Positions 26,335 to 33,306 of a DNA stretch of 33,434 bases are shown piece by piece. The stretch spans positions 1 through 33,434 of the forward strand of contig CAZSCK010000025.1 of the NCBI GenBank assembly GCA_964605385.1, in the 5' to 3' direction. Below the pieces are notes generated by a model. That model had not been told where the DNA came from. It did no database searches and saw only the letters and a program-made list of their open reading frames with translations. Each line of letters begins with the position of its first letter. Position 1 is the first letter of the stretch. This DNA is from JAGLTQ01 sp964605385. Its GTDB lineage: Bacteria > Pseudomonadota > Gammaproteobacteria > UBA6429 > Thiohalophilaceae. The translations under genes were made by a program, and so were the position numbers.

Positions 26335-27006
26335 ATGAGTCAACAATTAACACTCGGTATCCGCTTGCGTGATGATGCCACCTTTGATAATTATTTCGTA
26401 AGTCAAAATGAACAGGTTGTACATAACCTGCAAGTACAAAATGAACCTTATGTTTTTTTATTTGGTGAAAGTGGAACAGGCAAAAGTCATTTGCTGCAAG
26501 CAGCCTGCCATGAAGTCGGGCAAAAAGGTTCGCCCGTCGTATATCTTCCTTTAGCAGAAGAGGGTTTAATGCCTGCTATGTTAGATGGTCTGGAAAACAT
26601 GTCCCTCATTGCTTTAGATGATATTCAGGAAGTGATTGGCAACGAAGACTGGGAGTACGCGCTGTTTAATTTATATAATCGAGTCAGGGAAAAAGGTGTA
26701 AATATGCTTGTTTCTTCTTCTCAACCACTGGCCTCGTTAAATATAAAATTGGCAGATTTAAGATCAAGATTGTCCTGGGGGCCCACCTTTAAATTAATGG
26801 TGTTGAGCGATAAAGAAAAACAACACGCTTTACAGCAAAGAGCAAAAAACCGCGGTTTAGAGTTAGCCGATGATGTTGTGGCTTATTTGTTAAAACGCAG
26901 CCCACGAGATATGAGCAGTCTTTTTTCTTTATTTGAAAAACTGGATAAAGCTTCGATGGTTGAGAAAAGAAAACTCACTATTCCGTTTATTAAAGATTAT
27001 TTGTAA
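26335..27006 (+). CDS. hda: DnaA regulatory inactivator Hda
   Basis: The 223-residue AAA+ protein, similar to DnaA domain III, binds the sliding clamp and promotes hydrolysis of DnaA-bound ATP after initiation. The N-terminal clamp-binding peptide is QQLTLGIRL (residues 3-11). Walker A is FGESGTGKSHLLQA (about 43-56) and Walker B is LIALDDIQEV (about 90-99). The arginine-finger region is LRSRLSWGPTFKL. The length matches the family (about 230). It ends the DUF2066 - pgsA-like - perM - hda operon; no clear terminator follows before the convergent gene at 27031. Confidence 0.94.
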   Translation: MSQQLTLGIRLRDDATFDNYFVSQNEQVVHNLQVQNEPYVFLFGESGTGKSHLLQAACHEVGQKGSPVVYLPLAEEGLMPAMLDGLENMSLIALDDIQEVIGNEDWEYALFNLYNRVREKGVNMLVSSSQPLASLNIKLADLRSRLSWGPTFKLMVLSDKEKQHALQQRAKNRGLELADDVVAYLLKRSPRDMSSLFSLFEKLDKASMVEKRKLTIPFIKDYL

Positions 27007-27030
27007 TACTTTTTATTTATCACTTTGTTA

Positions 27031-27288
27031 CTAGATATCAACCCAGAACCCAAAACTGATATATTTTTCTTTGGTTTGAAAAAACTCACCTAATGATGAG
27101 TTGCCTTCATTGAATTCGAAACCTAAACGATAATTTCTTTTATTCACCGTTGTGATAATCCCTAATTGCAAAGAAGTATTTATATCCCAGTTATTTTCTT
27201 TATAACTTGAGAAGTCTGCACCCATGTACCAGCCGAGTTTCGGCATCCAGTATTTTTTATTCTCATATTGAAAACCTAGCTCGTGGCG
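27031..27288 (-). CDS. C-terminal fragment of an outer-membrane beta-barrel protein (DUF1207-like?)
   Basis: Eighty-five codons are open down to TAG at 27031, starting at RHELGFQYENKKYW. Upstream the frame meets TGA at 27289-27291, the join with the gap-flanking 55-bp sequence. The fragment has alternating aromatic and polar residues and ends YISFGFWVDI, an outer-membrane barrel signature with an aromatic near the C-terminus. YRLGFEFNEGNSSLGEFFQT followed by KEKYIS recalls the end of DUF1207 proteins, but I hold that only loosely. It is most likely the tail of the gene whose signal peptide lies on the other side of the gap (27446-27535). It converges on hda. Confidence 0.55.
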   Translation of the reverse strand, partial: RHELGFQYENKKYWMPKLGWYMGADFSSYKENNWDINTSLQLGIITTVNKRNYRLGFEFNEGNSSLGEFFQTKEKYISFGFWVDI

Positions 27289-27290
27289 TC

Positions 27291-27345
27291 ACTGCTTTTA
27301 TCTTCAACAGAGACTGTCAACTCACCCGCCATCGCGGGTTGTTTC
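27291..27345. repeat. 55-bp direct copy, left flank of gap
   Basis: This sequence (begins ACTGCTTTTATCTTCAACAG, ends GGGTTGTTTC) is identical over all 55 bases to 27446-27500 on the other side of the 100-N gap. A length equal to a common assembler k-mer (55) points to an unmerged contig overlap or a branching k-mer, not a biological repeat. Confidence 0.9.
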
Positions 27346-27445
27346 NNNNNNNNNNNNNNNNNNNNNNNNNNNNNNNNNNNNNNNNNNNNNNNNNNNNNNN
27401 NNNNNNNNNNNNNNNNNNNNNNNNNNNNNNNNNNNNNNNNNNNNN
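27346..27445. other. Assembly gap (100 N)
   Basis: Exactly 100 N lie between two identical 55-bp flanks, so the real gap length is unknown and could be negative. Joining the two flanks as one copy puts the signal-peptide frame into a stop after four more codons, so simple merging does not restore the gene. Confidence 0.98.
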
Positions 27446-27500
27446 ACTGCTTTTATCTTCAACAGAGACTGTCAACTCACCCGCCATCGCGGGTTGTTTC
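27446..27500. repeat. 55-bp direct copy, right flank of gap
   Basis: Second exact copy of the sequence at 27291-27345. On the minus strand this copy is coding and in frame with the signal peptide (encodes KQPAMAGELTVSVEDKSS), so it is the copy that fits a gene. Confidence 0.9.
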
Positions 27501-27535
27501 CAGAACAAACTAAATATCAACATGAATATCAGCAT
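27446..27535 (-). CDS. N-terminal fragment (signal peptide) of an exported protein, cut by gap
   Basis: From ATG at 27535, thirty codons are visible up to the gap: MLIFMLIFSLFWKQPAMA is a signal peptide with an AMA cleavage site, and the mature part begins GELTVSVEDKSS. No Shine-Dalgarno sequence is evident. It probably belongs to the same outer-membrane protein as the fragment at 27031-27288, with most of the mature barrel missing in the gap. Joining the two flanks directly gives only a stop, so more sequence must be missing or one flank is misplaced. Confidence 0.55.
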
Positions 27536-27641
27536 GTTAATATTTACAAATGATCTTTTTTTCTGTTACGTGGCATAATTAAAAATACAAAAATAGATTA
27601 AAGAGGGGAAAGCCTTTTAAAGTACAATCCTTCCATGCTCT

Positions 27642-28028
27642 TTATGGTTTTGTTTCTTTCAAGGCACGTCCCTGTAGTCGAGCATAATAAATCGCGCCAA
27701 TATAAACCTGTACACTTAAATAAATTTCTATTATTGCATAAATGCGTTGCTCGGCGTTTGCCCATGCTTCAACGGTGCCATGCATAAAATAAAGTAAGAT
27801 CACAAAACTTGTCCATGCATAGGTGTAAGGGTTCTCCTTTAGCAATCCTCTTAATGGAAATAATAGTGGCGCAATAATAAAACCGAGTATTACCCACGGG
27901 TTATTGTTAGCAGGAAAAACAAATCCATGCCAGACGACAAGTAATAATAAAAGTGCAAAGTAAGCGCTTAATGTTATGTAAAGTGACGTTCTTGGTGTCA
28001 TAAACCCGGGTGAGAAATTAAGTAGCAT
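27642..28028 (-). CDS. DUF2069 membrane protein
   Basis: The 128-residue protein has four hydrophobic segments: YITLSAYFALLLLLVVWHGF, WVILGFIIAPLLFPLRGLL, YAWTSFVILLYFMHGTVEAW and a C-terminal IIEIYLSVQVYIGAIYYAR. NPYTYAWTSF and YFMHG are family-typical. Two starts are possible, 28028 and 28001 (MTPRTSLYITL); neither has a Shine-Dalgarno sequence. The function is unknown. It lies 12 bp after wrbA, a neighbour pairing common in gammaproteobacteria, and ends the arsC-wrbA-DUF2069 operon. Confidence 0.85.
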   Translation of the reverse strand: MLLNFSPGFMTPRTSLYITLSAYFALLLLLVVWHGFVFPANNNPWVILGFIIAPLLFPLRGLLKENPYTYAWTSFVILLYFMHGTVEAWANAEQRIYAIIEIYLSVQVYIGAIYYARLQGRALKETKP

Positions 28029-28040
28029 AATATTATATTG

Positions 28041-28655
28041 TTAAGTATTTGTTCTGATTAAGCTTGCATTAAGTTGTGCTAAAGCAGTTACGGCTAAACG
28101 TTTGCCAAGTGCCTGGCATAATGTTTTTTCATCATCGCTTAAAGGTAAGTCACCATCAATCCCGGAAGTATGGCTTGCACCATAAGGTGTGCCACCTGTT
28201 TGTGTTTTTAATAATGTTGTTTCGGTGTAAGGGATACCAATAAGCTGCATACCGTGATGAAGTAAAGGTAACATCATTGAGAGCAAAGTACTTTCCTGGC
28301 CGCCATGCAAACTTGAAGTTGAAGTGAAAACAGCAGCAGGTTTATTCACCATTTCACCTGAAAGCCAGAGTGGACTAGTGCTATCAAAAAAATATTTTAA
28401 CTCTGCGGCCATATTACCAAAACGAGTTGGACTGCCAACGGCTAAAGCAATACATTGTTGCATGTCATCAAGAGATACATACGGTGCACCTGATTCGGGT
28501 ATGTCACTTTCAGTTGCTTCTATGGTTGTTGAGACATTTGGTACAGTACGTATGCGTGCATTGCAGCCACCTTGCTCAATGCCTATAGCAATTTGCTGTG
28601 CCATCGTTGCGGTAGCACCATGGCGACTATAATAAAGTACAAGAATATCACTCAT
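28041..28655 (-). CDS. wrbA: NAD(P)H:quinone oxidoreductase, WrbA type
   Basis: The 204-residue flavodoxin-fold enzyme reduces quinones with two electrons, avoiding semiquinone radicals. The FMN phosphate loop is YYSRHGATATMAQQIA (about 8-23). The conserved blocks are VGSPTRFGNMAAELKYFFD and STSSLHGGQESTLLSMM, with GGTPYGASH further on. The ATG overlaps the arsC stop (TAATG). A 10-residue C-terminal tail goes beyond most WrbA proteins. Pairing with an ArsC-like reductase suggests a redox or metal stress unit, but this is inferred. Confidence 0.92.
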   Translation of the reverse strand: MSDILVLYYSRHGATATMAQQIAIGIEQGGCNARIRTVPNVSTTIEATESDIPESGAPYVSLDDMQQCIALAVGSPTRFGNMAAELKYFFDSTSPLWLSGEMVNKPAAVFTSTSSLHGGQESTLLSMMLPLLHHGMQLIGIPYTETTLLKTQTGGTPYGASHTSGIDGDLPLSDDEKTLCQALGKRLAVTALAQLNASLIRTNT

Positions 28656-29005
28656 TAGCTTAATATTTTCTCTACGTTTTTAATTGGGCGACCAATTGCA
28701 ATACCTTTGTCGGTAATGACAATAGGGCGTTCGATTAATATTGGGTTTTTAATCATTGCTTTAATTAAAGTTTCTCGCGATAAACTTTCATCGTCCAGAC
28801 CTAAAACTTTATATTCATCCTGACCTTTGCGCATAAGTTCTCGAGGTTCCATTCCAAGTCCGTTCAGGATATTTTCTAATGCATCTGCATCAGGTGGTGT
28901 ATTTAAATATTCGACAACCTCGGTTTCAATACCTTTGCTATGAAGCAACTCAAGTGTTTGACGAGATTTTGAACAGCGAGGATTGTGATAAATTTTTGTA
29001 CTCAT
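28655..29005 (-). CDS. arsC: ArsC-family reductase (glutaredoxin-coupled type)
   Basis: The 116-residue thioredoxin-fold protein has the ArsC active site HNPRCSKSRQTLELL with the catalytic cysteine at residue 11, and NPILIERPIVITDKGIAIGRP near the end, where the arginine after IE is one of the arsenate-binding residues. The family includes true arsenate reductases and relatives such as E. coli YfgD, which sits near hda as this one does; no arsenite pump or arsR is in the window, so real arsenate resistance is doubtful. AGGAG lies 12 bp upstream, rather far. A 25-bp palindrome is further up. Confidence 0.88.
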   Translation of the reverse strand: MSTKIYHNPRCSKSRQTLELLHSKGIETEVVEYLNTPPDADALENILNGLGMEPRELMRKGQDEYKVLGLDDESLSRETLIKAMIKNPILIERPIVITDKGIAIGRPIKNVEKILS

Positions 29006-29037
29006 AATTTTATTCAGCTCCTTATGGATTTAAATTC

Positions 29038-29062
29038 ATTTCATCTCAACTTGAGATGAAAT
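29038..29062. promoter_or_regulatory. 25-bp perfect palindrome upstream of arsC
   Basis: ATTTCATCTCAA, one central C, and TTGAGATGAAAT pair without mismatch. It lies 32 bp before the arsC start in the divergent spacer with the DUF4398 lipoprotein gene. It has no T-run on the arsC-distal side and is well placed as an operator for a dimeric repressor; the TCAA/TTGA core is compatible with ArsR-type sites but not specific. Confidence 0.55.
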
Positions 29063-29168
29063 TTAGTTCAAATATCGTCATTTTTTAGTCTTTAACCAGG
29101 GGTATATACAAATAAGTTTTATACCATTAATATTACATTAAATTACAGCTGAGATATTACCTGATTTC

Positions 29169-29483
29169 ATGTCATTTGAACGCTTATATAAACGACTTTT
29201 TTATTTTGTAAATATTGTCCTTCTGGGCATTTTAGTTAGTGCTTGCACTACAACAGCTCCTGTTCAGGAAATGAGCAATGCGCGACAATCAATACGAGCG
29301 GCAAAAGATGCCAATGCAGAGAATCTGGCGGCAAATCTCTTGTCAGAGGCAAAGCAACGGTTATATTCAGCAATGCATGAGCTTGATGCAGGAGAGTATG
29401 AAAAAGCTCGAATATTAGCGCTGGAGGCTAAACATCTCGCTTTGAGAGCAAGGCAGTTAGCGGCAAGTAATAAAGTGAACTAA
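29169..29483 (+). CDS. DUF4398 lipoprotein
   Basis: The 104-residue protein has a lipoprotein signal with lipobox LVSAC (cysteine at residue 26) and then a helical domain: PVQEMSNARQSIRAAKDANA, followed by LAANLLSEAKQRLYSAMHEL and EYEKARILALEAKHLAL. This is the DUF4398 pattern, a two-to-three-helix TPR-like hairpin. It should be anchored to the outer membrane facing the periplasm. The function is unknown. The next gene downstream is a LysM lipoprotein; the 178-bp spacer holds a promoter candidate, so they may be separate units. Confidence 0.85.
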   Translation: MSFERLYKRLFYFVNIVLLGILVSACTTTAPVQEMSNARQSIRAAKDANAENLAANLLSEAKQRLYSAMHELDAGEYEKARILALEAKHLALRARQLAASNKVN

Positions 29484-29550
29484 TGCTGTCAGGATTGAGT
29501 TTTGGATATTTGCAAAATCGTAACTAAATCACAAACTTGCGTGCAGTTTC

Positions 29551-29579
29551 TTGACGTAGCATGAAGCGGGTGCTAGTTT
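29551..29579 (+). promoter_or_regulatory. Putative sigma-70 promoter for the LysM lipoprotein gene
   Basis: TTGACG (29551-29556), a 17-bp spacer and TAGTTT (29574-29579) preceded by an extended -10 TG. It lies 83 bp before the LysM gene start. Confidence 0.5.
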
Positions 29580-29661
29580 ATGTTTATAAATACTAAACAA
29601 TATTTTAGTTCTTATAAGGTATTGAATTTTAAAGAAAATAAATTTTCCGGAGTTTAAAACA

Positions 29662-30096
29662 ATGAAATTGAATAAAATGCTGAAACTGATGGGTTTATTG
29701 GGTGCATTTACCTTAGCGGTAGGTTGTGCGGGACCGGCAGAAAAAGCTGAAGAAGCTGCTCCAGAACCGGAGAGAACTGCTGAACCAAGATCTGCTGCTA
29801 TGCCAGAGTCTGAGTCTGTTGCTGCAAGTAGTGATTCTTATGAGGTTAATCAAGGTGATCATCTTTGGGGTATTTCAGGGAGGTCATATGGAAATCCATA
29901 TAAATGGCCTCTTATCTATAAAGCAAACAGCAATAAAATTAAAGATGCTGATTTGATTTATCCAGGTCAGGTTTTAGATATTGATTCGAATCCAGGTGAT
30001 GCTGATAGTGCTGCGGCAATTAATCATGCAAAAACACGTGGAAGCTGGTCAATTGGCGTTACAGAAGAATCAGATAAAGCTTATTTAGCACAATAA
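29662..30096 (+). CDS. LysM-domain lipoprotein
   Basis: The 144-residue protein has a lipobox (LAVGC, cysteine at 22), a low-complexity Glu/Ala/Pro linker (about 25-58) and one LysM domain (about 59-108: YEVNQGDHLWGISGRSYGNP, then KWPLIYKANSNKIKDADLIY and PGQVLDI), which binds peptidoglycan glycans. A polar tail follows. It is probably an outer-membrane lipoprotein that touches the cell wall. CGGAG lies 9 bp before the ATG, and a terminator follows. The closest relatives I recall are small LysM proteins of sulfur-oxidising and related gammaproteobacteria; no enzyme domain is present. Confidence 0.9.
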   Translation: MKLNKMLKLMGLLGAFTLAVGCAGPAEKAEEAAPEPERTAEPRSAAMPESESVAASSDSYEVNQGDHLWGISGRSYGNPYKWPLIYKANSNKIKDADLIYPGQVLDIDSNPGDADSAAAINHAKTRGSWSIGVTEESDKAYLAQ

Positions 30097-30121
30097 TAAT
30101 TATAAATAAGTTGTATTTTAT

Positions 30122-30146
30122 GGGCTCCTTTTAGGGGCCCTTTTTA
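30122..30146 (+). terminator. Rho-independent terminator of the LysM gene
   Basis: GGGCTCC, loop TTTTA and GGGGCCC (one T-G wobble) are followed by five T. Confidence 0.85.
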
Positions 30147-30199
30147 TTTCTAGCAGTTTTATTACCTCTTATTTATAGTTGATAAAAAAGGGGAGCGGA

Positions 30200-30991
30200 A
30201 TGGATTTAAGTCAGAGATTTAACTGTATATTTAAGCAATGTATCGATGATCGTTGTCCACAAATTGCTGCTTCATTGGCATATGCCACTTTGCTGGCCCT
30301 TGTCCCTTTAACGGTTTTAATTTATAAAATTTATACAACAGCATTTATTGATCCCGCATTGCAACTCAAGGCTCAAGCCTTTGTGTTTGACAGTCTTTCA
30401 CCTGCAACCGCAAAGCAAGTTCAACAGTATTTATTGGATGGTGCAATTCAATCCAGTAATATTAATCTTCTTGGTCTTTTTATGTTGCTGGTTTCAGCAA
30501 TTATTATGATGTATACCATTGATACAGCCTTAAATAGTATCTGGAAAATAAATACTCCACGACATTTAATTCGACGAATTTTTGTTTATTTAGCATTGCT
30601 TATTTTTGGACCTCTTGCCATTTCATTCAGTCTGTTTGCTAGTACATATATTGTTTCATTACCTTTAATTGCAAACATTTTAGGTGAGTCGGTTGATCAT
30701 GGATTATTTAACTGGCTGCCATTTGTGGTTTTATGGGCTGCTTTTACCATGTTGTATAAATGGATTCCAGATTGTAAGGTTAGATGGTTGCATGCATTTT
30801 CTGGAGCGACCTTTGCTGTTTGTTTATTTGAAATTGCAAAAGGTGGCTTTACTTTATATGTAAGTTATTTTCCCGGTTATGAGCTTTTATATGGCGCACT
30901 TGCAGCTATTCCTTTACTGCTAATCTGGATATATTTAACCTGGTTAATCGTTTTGATTGGTGCTGAAATAGCACATTTCATGGAAGAGTGA
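30200..30991 (+). CDS. YihY/virulence factor BrkB family membrane protein (UPF0761)
   Basis: The 263-residue inner-membrane protein has six spans. I chose the ATG at 30200 because GGGGAGCGG lies directly before it; a TTG 21 bp upstream is also in frame. The family start QIAASLAYATLLALVPLTVL (about 28-47) and the central block YTIDTALNSIWKIN are present. PDCKVRWLHAFSGATFAVCL and LIWIYLTWLIVLIGAEIAHF follow. The family is often annotated ribonuclease BN from an old misassignment; its true function is unknown, perhaps transport. Its stop codon abuts the stop of the convergent response-regulator gene with no base between. Confidence 0.92.
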   Translation: MDLSQRFNCIFKQCIDDRCPQIAASLAYATLLALVPLTVLIYKIYTTAFIDPALQLKAQAFVFDSLSPATAKQVQQYLLDGAIQSSNINLLGLFMLLVSAIIMMYTIDTALNSIWKINTPRHLIRRIFVYLALLIFGPLAISFSLFASTYIVSLPLIANILGESVDHGLFNWLPFVVLWAAFTMLYKWIPDCKVRWLHAFSGATFAVCLFEIAKGGFTLYVSYFPGYELLYGALAAIPLLLIWIYLTWLIVLIGAEIAHFMEE

Positions 30992-31717
30992 TTATTGTTT
31001 AAACTGTTTTAGCCATTGCTGTAAATGTTGTTCTTCTTGCTCTAGTTCAAAATTATTTAACAAACCCCGACGCATGGCGATAGATATTGCACGAGTCCTT
31101 AAATTGAGTGATTCTCCATTTGTGTTTTCCCCCTTGTCATGTGTCACACCAAGTTTACTATAGAGTGATTTAAGTCTGTTTTGTGCGCCACGTCTTGATA
31201 AGTAACGACGTTGAGCAATCATATTATCAGTTAAGCCCAAAGCAATATCGATTAAGACTTCATATTCGATATCATTAACAGCACTATCAGAAGTATGTGT
31301 CCGTGATTGTGCAGAGCGTAATTTTTTATCTATCCAACATTGATCTTCAAAGAACACAGCATGGCATGCCATATTTAGAATGTCTGAGGGATTCTCTTTG
31401 AGAATGTAACCGTAGACTGTTTCTTCTGGAATTATTCTGGACAAGGAGCGAATATAAGTTTCATCCCCGTAATGAGACCAAAAAACAATTCGTGCTAAAG
31501 GTGCTTCTTGCCAGATTCTTTTGGCGAGTTCGACACCATTCATATCTGGCATTTGTAAATCTGTGATTATACGAGGTGCTGGTGTTTGTAAGGCAAGTTC
31601 TAGTGCATTTGTAGAGTTAGTCGATAAGAGTAGAGAGTAATCTTTCAGATTGCTTGAAAGGAATTCGCGGTCACGAGGATTGTCTTCTGCGATAATTATT
31701 TCATACCGGCTGGACAT
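30992..31717 (-). CDS. Response regulator, receiver plus LuxR/NarL-type HTH
   Basis: The 241-residue protein has a receiver domain (about 4-120) with acidic pair E11/D12, phospho-acceptor D53 in ITDLQMPDMNG, switch serine S81 and lysine K107 in GYILKEN. The output region (about 145-215, YEVLIDIALGLTDNMIAQRR and GAQNRLKSLYSKLGV) matches a LuxR/NarL helix-turn-helix, though the usual E-R-E-V-L lead is replaced by DIEYEVL. A C-terminal Gln/Glu-rich helix follows. AAGGA lies 8 bp before the ATG, within the 17-nt overlap with the kinase gene, so the pair is coupled. Targets are unknown. Confidence 0.9.
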   Translation of the reverse strand: MSSRYEIIIAEDNPRDREFLSSNLKDYSLLLSTNSTNALELALQTPAPRIITDLQMPDMNGVELAKRIWQEAPLARIVFWSHYGDETYIRSLSRIIPEETVYGYILKENPSDILNMACHAVFFEDQCWIDKKLRSAQSRTHTSDSAVNDIEYEVLIDIALGLTDNMIAQRRYLSRRGAQNRLKSLYSKLGVTHDKGENTNGESLNLRTRAISIAMRRGLLNNFELEQEEQHLQQWLKQFKQ

Positions 31718-33131
31718 AGGTTGAATCCTTAAGCTCGACAGATGAATTGTTGTTTATAAATTGTATTGGCAAGGTAAGTAGTAACCGGGTGCCGGAACTA
31801 AAACGAGATTTATTCCATTCTAATTTTGCCTTTATCGAGTAGGCACGCTGAGTGATATTAAGTATTCCATGGCCACGACTACGTGTATTTTCATCCATGT
31901 TCATGCCAACACCATTATCTTCTATGCTGAGAACAAGGAAATTATCAGCAATACGTAAGTCAATTTCATAACGACTACAATGAGCATGACGTATAATGTT
32001 TTGAATTGATTCCAGCAATATTCGATATAGGCTTAGTTTTTGAAACACTGAGAGCTGTTTCTCAGCTTCGTGTTCAATATTGATGAAATAGTCAGGGTGT
32101 TTTCCTGAAGAAAGTTTACGAGAAAGATAACTTTGCAATGCTGCCTCAAGGCCAAACATCTCCAGAGTTTGAGGATGAAGATCATCGATAATCCCTCGCA
32201 ATGTAAAAGAAAGTTCATCAAATGTTGAATTAATTTCATCAATATCAGAATCACGTAGTGGAGTATGGTTTGAATTGTTAAGTTTTTGATTAAGAGTGCG
32301 TTTAAAAATATTTAAATCAGAAAGAAATTGATCATGGATATCCATAGCGATTCGGCGGCGTTCATCTTCTACTCCTCGAAGTAATTTTTCTGCAGCAATT
32401 GTACTTAACATACTATTAGAAATGATTGAGAGACATAGAGCGATATCCTCAAGGTCATCAAATTTTTTATTCTTAAGGTTTTCTGGTGGGTTGAGTTCAC
32501 AAACAAGGTTAGCATTTTGTGCTAGTTGTTTGATTCTGGAAGTTGTACTTCGTGTGATCCATAAAGATAAAATTACCCCTAGTAAAACACATAAAGCTAA
32601 TACACTAACTGAAATGCTCGCTAAGGTGGATGTTTTATTTTTAACATACTCGTTTGAGTCAATATAGATGGCGCGTTTTTGAGCTTGCAAGCTATTATAA
32701 AGCAGCTCAAGTTTAGGGGTAAGTATAGCCAGTGTGGCAGAGACTGACTGAGTATTCATTTTTTCATTGAATTTAATTTCTTTGCCTGATTTCTCTAGTT
32801 CATCAAGTGTTTCTGTTTGAATTTTATCTCGTAATATCGGGTTGCTAATAGCACCTTGCAGAACACGAGATTGCTCAATATAATTAAAATAAAGTTCTTC
32901 ATGTTCAGAAGCGTCTGTATAAGGGAGTTTTTCTACAATAGTTTTTAGCTGTTTGCTGGAAGTGATTGCGATACGAATTTGATCTGTAGTATGCGCCCAG
33001 TCTCGTACGGTGTCATTTTGCTGACCAATAACATTTAAATAATAAAGCATTAAAAAAATAACAAATATAACCGGAATTATTATGACGGCTGGAGCAAGGA
33101 CAAGCTTATATTTCAGGGGTAAGGTTTGCAT
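31701..33131 (-). CDS. Sensor histidine kinase, NarX-like (HisKA_3)
   Basis: The 476-residue protein has two membrane spans (about 10-33 and 168-192) enclosing a periplasmic helical sensor of about 130 residues (WAHTTDQIRIAITSSKQLKT). After a short linker the dimerisation/phosphoacceptor helix ERRRIAMDIHDQF has its histidine at about 266. The HATPase domain (about 355-470) shows LLESIQNIIRHAHCSRYEID (N box), DNGVGMNMDE (G1) and GHGILNITQRA (G2). It should phosphorylate the response regulator encoded downstream. The sensor domain gives no ligand clue. A perfect inverted repeat lies 52 bp before its start. Confidence 0.92.
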   Translation of the reverse strand: MQTLPLKYKLVLAPAVIIIPVIFVIFLMLYYLNVIGQQNDTVRDWAHTTDQIRIAITSSKQLKTIVEKLPYTDASEHEELYFNYIEQSRVLQGAISNPILRDKIQTETLDELEKSGKEIKFNEKMNTQSVSATLAILTPKLELLYNSLQAQKRAIYIDSNEYVKNKTSTLASISVSVLALCVLLGVILSLWITRSTTSRIKQLAQNANLVCELNPPENLKNKKFDDLEDIALCLSIISNSMLSTIAAEKLLRGVEDERRRIAMDIHDQFLSDLNIFKRTLNQKLNNSNHTPLRDSDIDEINSTFDELSFTLRGIIDDLHPQTLEMFGLEAALQSYLSRKLSSGKHPDYFINIEHEAEKQLSVFQKLSLYRILLESIQNIIRHAHCSRYEIDLRIADNFLVLSIEDNGVGMNMDENTRSRGHGILNITQRAYSIKAKLEWNKSRFSSGTRLLLTLPIQFINNNSSVELKDSTYVQPV

Positions 33132-33182
33132 ATTTATTCACTCTAATTTACACATAATAATATAGCGAATATAGCTTGAAAT

Positions 33183-33204
33183 CTACTGTGCATTCGCACA
33201 GTAG
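33183..33204. promoter_or_regulatory. Perfect inverted repeat upstream of the two-component genes
   Basis: CTACTGTGC, a four-base spacer ATTC and GCACAGTAG pair perfectly. An additional half copy, GCACAGTA, lies at 33243-33250. The site is in the divergent spacer between the kinase gene and the gene starting at 33307, a good place for an autoregulatory binding site of the NarL-type regulator. Confidence 0.5.
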
Positions 33205-33263
33205 AAAAATTAACTTTGTGGTGATGAAATGAAGGTGCTTTTGCACAGTATCAGTAAGACGGT

Positions 33264-33285
33264 ATTCTGCTATAATTCTGCTATC
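33264..33285 (+). promoter_or_regulatory. Two tandem 11-bp repeats containing a TATAAT box
   Basis: ATTCTGCTATA is followed at once by ATTCTGCTATC. The junction makes TATAAT (33271-33276), a good -10 for the gene that starts 31 bp later. A clear -35 is lacking. Confidence 0.45.
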
Positions 33286-33306
33286 GGAACAATTAAAACT
33301 TAAATT

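Noticed and set aside
27291..27500. True 55-bp direct repeat, for example a mobile-element target or att site
   Set aside because: Exact k-mer length on both sides of a scaffold gap is better explained by assembly.
28655..29005. Arsenic resistance island
   Set aside because: There is only an ArsC-family gene without arsR, arsB/acr3 or arsA; the hda-wrbA neighbourhood fits the housekeeping YfgD-like group.
30200..30991. Ribonuclease BN
   Set aside because: The YihY family was once mislabelled this way; the protein is a six-span membrane protein without nuclease motifs.
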